From Candidatus Nanoarchaeia archaeon (GTDB lineage: Archaea; Nanobdellota; Nanobdellia; Woesearchaeales; UBA525), in assembly GCA_028279755.1 (NCBI GenBank), contig JANQNB010000020.1, positions 62,001-126,000 of the forward strand: a stretch of 64,000 bases of DNA, given 5' to 3'. Numbering within the stretch: the stretch's first letter is position 1; the number at the start of each line of letters is the position of its first letter. Made by a program: the position numbers and the translations under genes. Below the pieces are notes generated by a model, which saw only the letters and a program-made list of their open reading frames with translations, did not search any database and was not told the DNA's origin. Below, in pieces: positions 62,127-64,000 of this stretch.

Positions 62127-62453
62127 ATGGATGAGAAGATACAAGACTATATTGAAAAACAAAAATCCCCTCAGAAGGAAATCTGCAAAAAACTCCACAC
62201 GATTATTGTGAAGACTATACCTGGAACAAAAGATGCAATGAAATGGGGAGTCCCGGCGTATGATGATGGAAAATATTATATTGTGGCGCTTAAGGATCAT
62301 GTTAACATTGGATTCTCGATACAAGGCCTGACAAAAGAACAGATCGGACTGTTTGACGGTGGAGGAAAGACGACAAAACACATCGAAATCAAAGATTTGA
62401 AAGACATTGATGAGAAAAGGATCGTGAAATTATTGAAGATGGTGAAGAAATAA
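62127..62453 (+). CDS. DUF1801-type small protein
   Basis: 108 residues, cytosolic. The pattern ICKKLHTIIVKTIPGTKDAM, then KWGVPAYDDGKYYIVALKDH, is that of DUF1801 proteins (the YdhG/Fra-like group), where the Trp-Gly and Tyr residues shape a small hydrophobic pocket. Known members include bacterial small proteins with suggested iron or stress links; nothing here fixes the function. It starts six bases after the VWA gene. Its DNA is richer in A+T than the neighbouring genes, which suggests a more recent arrival. Confidence 0.82.
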   Translation: MDEKIQDYIEKQKSPQKEICKKLHTIIVKTIPGTKDAMKWGVPAYDDGKYYIVALKDHVNIGFSIQGLTKEQIGLFDGGGKTTKHIEIKDLKDIDEKRIVKLLKMVKK

Positions 62454-62459
62454 CGTCAT

Positions 62460-62723
62460 TCACAGCTCATCCCAGCTCTTGATCGGTAAATCATTGATCT
62501 CCCAGGCTTTTTTCCAGCTTACTGGGCCGCATTCCATGCAGGTGAAGAACGTACCGTATTTTGATTCCTTGATGTCGAGATAGCCGCCGCACGCGCATTT
62601 CAGGTTGATCTCCCTGTCGCGGTGCTTGGTGCAGACAGGGAGTTCTTGGCTGTTCTTGATCGTCGCCTGATTGCCGCAGAACGGGCATTGGATCTCCTGG
62701 CTCTGTCCATAGACCTTGCGCAT
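62460..62723 (-). CDS. Small zinc-ribbon protein
   Basis: 87 residues from ATG 62723. The ORF track uses a GTG at 62783, but that start lies on the divergent TATA box, whereas 62723 is 23-30 bases after a minus-strand TATA (CTTAAATA). Two Cys pairs are visible (IQCPFCGNQ, TFFTCMECGP), plus CTKH and LKCACGGYLD, so two zinc ribbons with eight Cys/His ligands in all are likely. No catalytic motif. Such ribbons bind nucleic acid or proteins. It is convergent with the DUF1801 gene and divergent from the lipoprotein gene. Function unknown. Confidence 0.75.
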   Translation of the reverse strand: MRKVYGQSQEIQCPFCGNQATIKNSQELPVCTKHRDREINLKCACGGYLDIKESKYGTFFTCMECGPVSWKKAWEINDLPIKSWDEL

Positions 62724-62745
62724 GGCGTCGCAGGACAAGGGGACG

Positions 62746-62753
62746 TATTTAAG
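62746..62753 (-). promoter_or_regulatory. TATA box for the zinc-ribbon gene
   Basis: Minus-strand CTTAAATA lies 23-30 bases before the ATG at 62723. Confidence 0.5.
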
Positions 62754-62771
62754 CGTGTCGTCCTCATAATA

Positions 62772-62780
62772 TTTATAAAA
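62772..62780 (+). promoter_or_regulatory. TATA box for the S-layer-like lipoprotein gene
   Basis: TTTATAAAA lies 22-30 bases before the ATG at 62802, fitting a leaderless transcript. Confidence 0.55.
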
Positions 62781-62801
62781 CACTCTGCCTGTCTTGCTCC
62801 T

Positions 62802-64000
62802 ATGCGTTGGTTCCTCGTTTTCCTCATTCCTGTCCTCCTGCTCTCAGCCTGCGAATCCAGCCAGCTCTCCGACGGTCCTGAAGTACAGCCGCCGCCAGCC
62901 CCTGAGCTGCGTCCGCAGATTCCGCGCGTTGACGTTCCCACCAGCACGCCGCCAACGCCGACACAGCCCTCGACACAGTATGGCGAGCTTCGCAGCTTCC
63001 TGAACAGCACGCTCCACTATCGCACTGGACCGCGCGGCCTGATCGTGGGCCAGATCACCGACCCCTTCCTGTTCGGCGACAAGCTCGGCGATATCCTGCC
63101 CATTCTCACACGAACAGAACTGCCCTTCCTCGCAGCGCCGAATCCGAATCCTGATCCCCGATTAGCGAGAGGCCCCTTCCATGCCGAGCAGTTCGTCCGT
63201 TTCGATTTCGACGACAACACCAGCGGCGAGCTCCGCTATGTGCGCGATCCTGACACTGAACGCGTCGAATCAGAGTTATTCTTCGAGGAGGACAAGCCGA
63301 TGTTCGAATACGCGTACCTGCTGGAAGAGGGGAATTTCCACGCGCTCATGGGTTCAGAGATTGAAATATTCGGCGGCCGTTATTGGGTGAAGGAAGTCCA
63401 TGATGATTCGCTGGAGCTCTACGGTGTCGATGTCGAACAATATGTCTTCTTCAGCAACGATTCCTCGTTAAAAATCGACGGCGAGCGCATGCCGGACACG
63501 GACGTCCGCGTGGACCAATGGAGCGTTATCGTGACCTATTACGCTGACGATCCTGACGAGGATGGCATCCGTCTCAAGACTGGCGAGAACCTCAGGAGCA
63601 AGCTGCGCAAGCCAGAAGCCCTGCTCAACCCGATCTTCGACATCTTCTACGACGGGCTGGAGGAGAACCAGCAAGGCCTTCTCGTGTTCGAGAACCGCGG
63701 CAGCGAGGTTGAGATCACGTTTCAGAACATCCTCGGCGAGCAGCGCAGCTTCCGAACCGGATGCGGGGCAGAAGAGGACTTCCTGCACACCAAGGAGTGC
63801 GACGACGACTTTTGCATCGCTGATGAGGAACGTTTCCTGCTCACGTCGCGCCAGGGCGTGACTGACATCTTCGAATTCCGCGGCGTGAACGAGATTGGCA
63901 CTGTCCTGACCTTGCGCGACCACGTGTCTGGCGACGAGCATGTCGTCGAGGTCGAGTACACGACGAGGAACCAGTCAGGCCTGCGCGTGCTCGAGGGCGA
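62802..64000 (+). CDS. S-layer-like lipoprotein, 3'-partial
   Basis: Open to the right edge of the window, so it is absent from the ORF track; 399 residues are visible. It starts with a lipoprotein signal (MRWFLVFLIPVLLLSAC) from a leaderless ATG, then a Pro-rich linker (about 25-60). The outer part includes VRFDFDDNTSGELRYVRDPD, FFEEDKPMFEYAYLLEEGNF and GSEIEIFGGRYWVKEVHDDS, a series of motifs seen in archaeal S-layer-type proteins of the methanogen and DPANN kind (from memory). Repeated domain breaks are visible near residues 85-190 and 200-330; the latter has an unusual acidic stretch with two Cys (HTKECDDDFCIADEERF). A surface-layer or surface-scaffold role is likely. The C-terminus is not seen. 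Confidence 0.78.
   Translation, partial: MRWFLVFLIPVLLLSACESSQLSDGPEVQPPPAPELRPQIPRVDVPTSTPPTPTQPSTQYGELRSFLNSTLHYRTGPRGLIVGQITDPFLFGDKLGDILPILTRTELPFLAAPNPNPDPRLARGPFHAEQFVRFDFDDNTSGELRYVRDPDTERVESELFFEEDKPMFEYAYLLEEGNFHALMGSEIEIFGGRYWVKEVHDDSLELYGVDVEQYVFFSNDSSLKIDGERMPDTDVRVDQWSVIVTYYADDPDEDGIRLKTGENLRSKLRKPEALLNPIFDIFYDGLEENQQGLLVFENRGSEVEITFQNILGEQRSFRTGCGAEEDFLHTKECDDDFCIADEERFLLTSRQGVTDIFEFRGVNEIGTVLTLRDHVSGDEHVVEVEYTTRNQSGLRVLEG

Overview
The window looks like part of an archaeal chromosome, most likely from a DPANN lineage of the Woesearchaeota/Pacearchaeota type. The reasons are: archaeal TATA boxes (CTTTATAAA or TTTAAATA type) sit 20-30 bases before many starts, so several genes look leaderless; one tRNA gene carries two bulge-helix-bulge introns; TrmB, MoxR and XPD-type proteins are present; and a large share of the DNA encodes exported, Asn/Thr/Ser-rich proteins full of N-glycosylation sequons. 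The lineage is inferred from gene content, not from a marker tree. Base composition is moderately GC-rich by eye. Genes are densely packed, with many ATGA start/stop overlaps.

Layout. 1-8.6 kb: a giant Ig-like surface protein (cut by the left edge) and a membrane-anchored partner. 8.7-15.5 kb: housekeeping genes, namely an XPD/Rad3-type helicase, a nitroreductase, an FKBP lipoprotein coupled to a tRNA-dihydrouridine synthase, and a histidine phosphatase. 15.55 kb: tRNA-Ile(UAU) with two introns. 15.7-20.9 kb: two PEP-utilising mobile-domain proteins without an ATP-grasp domain, an unrecognised protein, and a SurA/PpiC-type lipoprotein.

21.0-39.0 kb appears to be one operon of about 18 kb, headed by a 50-residue AbrB-type protein missing from the ORF track. 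It encodes a 2054-residue phage-tail-fibre-like protein, then a paralogous series that combines an N-terminal CTNC/CTDC module, an LVIVD-type propeller and a shared Cys-rich C-terminal domain. One member of the series is split into two separately secreted halves. The operon ends with two lipoproteins, one an M64-like metalloprotease. 39.0-49.2 kb: a membrane-fused spermidine-synthase-like protein and a run of anchored surface proteins.

49.3-55.1 kb: a second surface operon, headed by two tiny ribbon-helix-helix proteins behind an operator-like dyad, followed by a 1237-residue cadherin/Ig-like protein and a thrombospondin-type-3 protein. 55.1-64 kb: a TrmB-like regulator with three effector-like repeats, a beta-barrel-like exported protein, a methyltransferase, a cytosolic protein that resembles the inner tail of the 47.3 kb surface protein, the MoxR-DUF58-VWA set, two small genes, and the start of an S-layer-like lipoprotein.

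Taken together, the window is mainly a cell-surface factory: large glycosylation-prone adhesin or fibre proteins, two exported foldases, a surface protease, and small DNA-binding proteins at the heads of two surface operons. All functions are read from sequence patterns; no database search was run.
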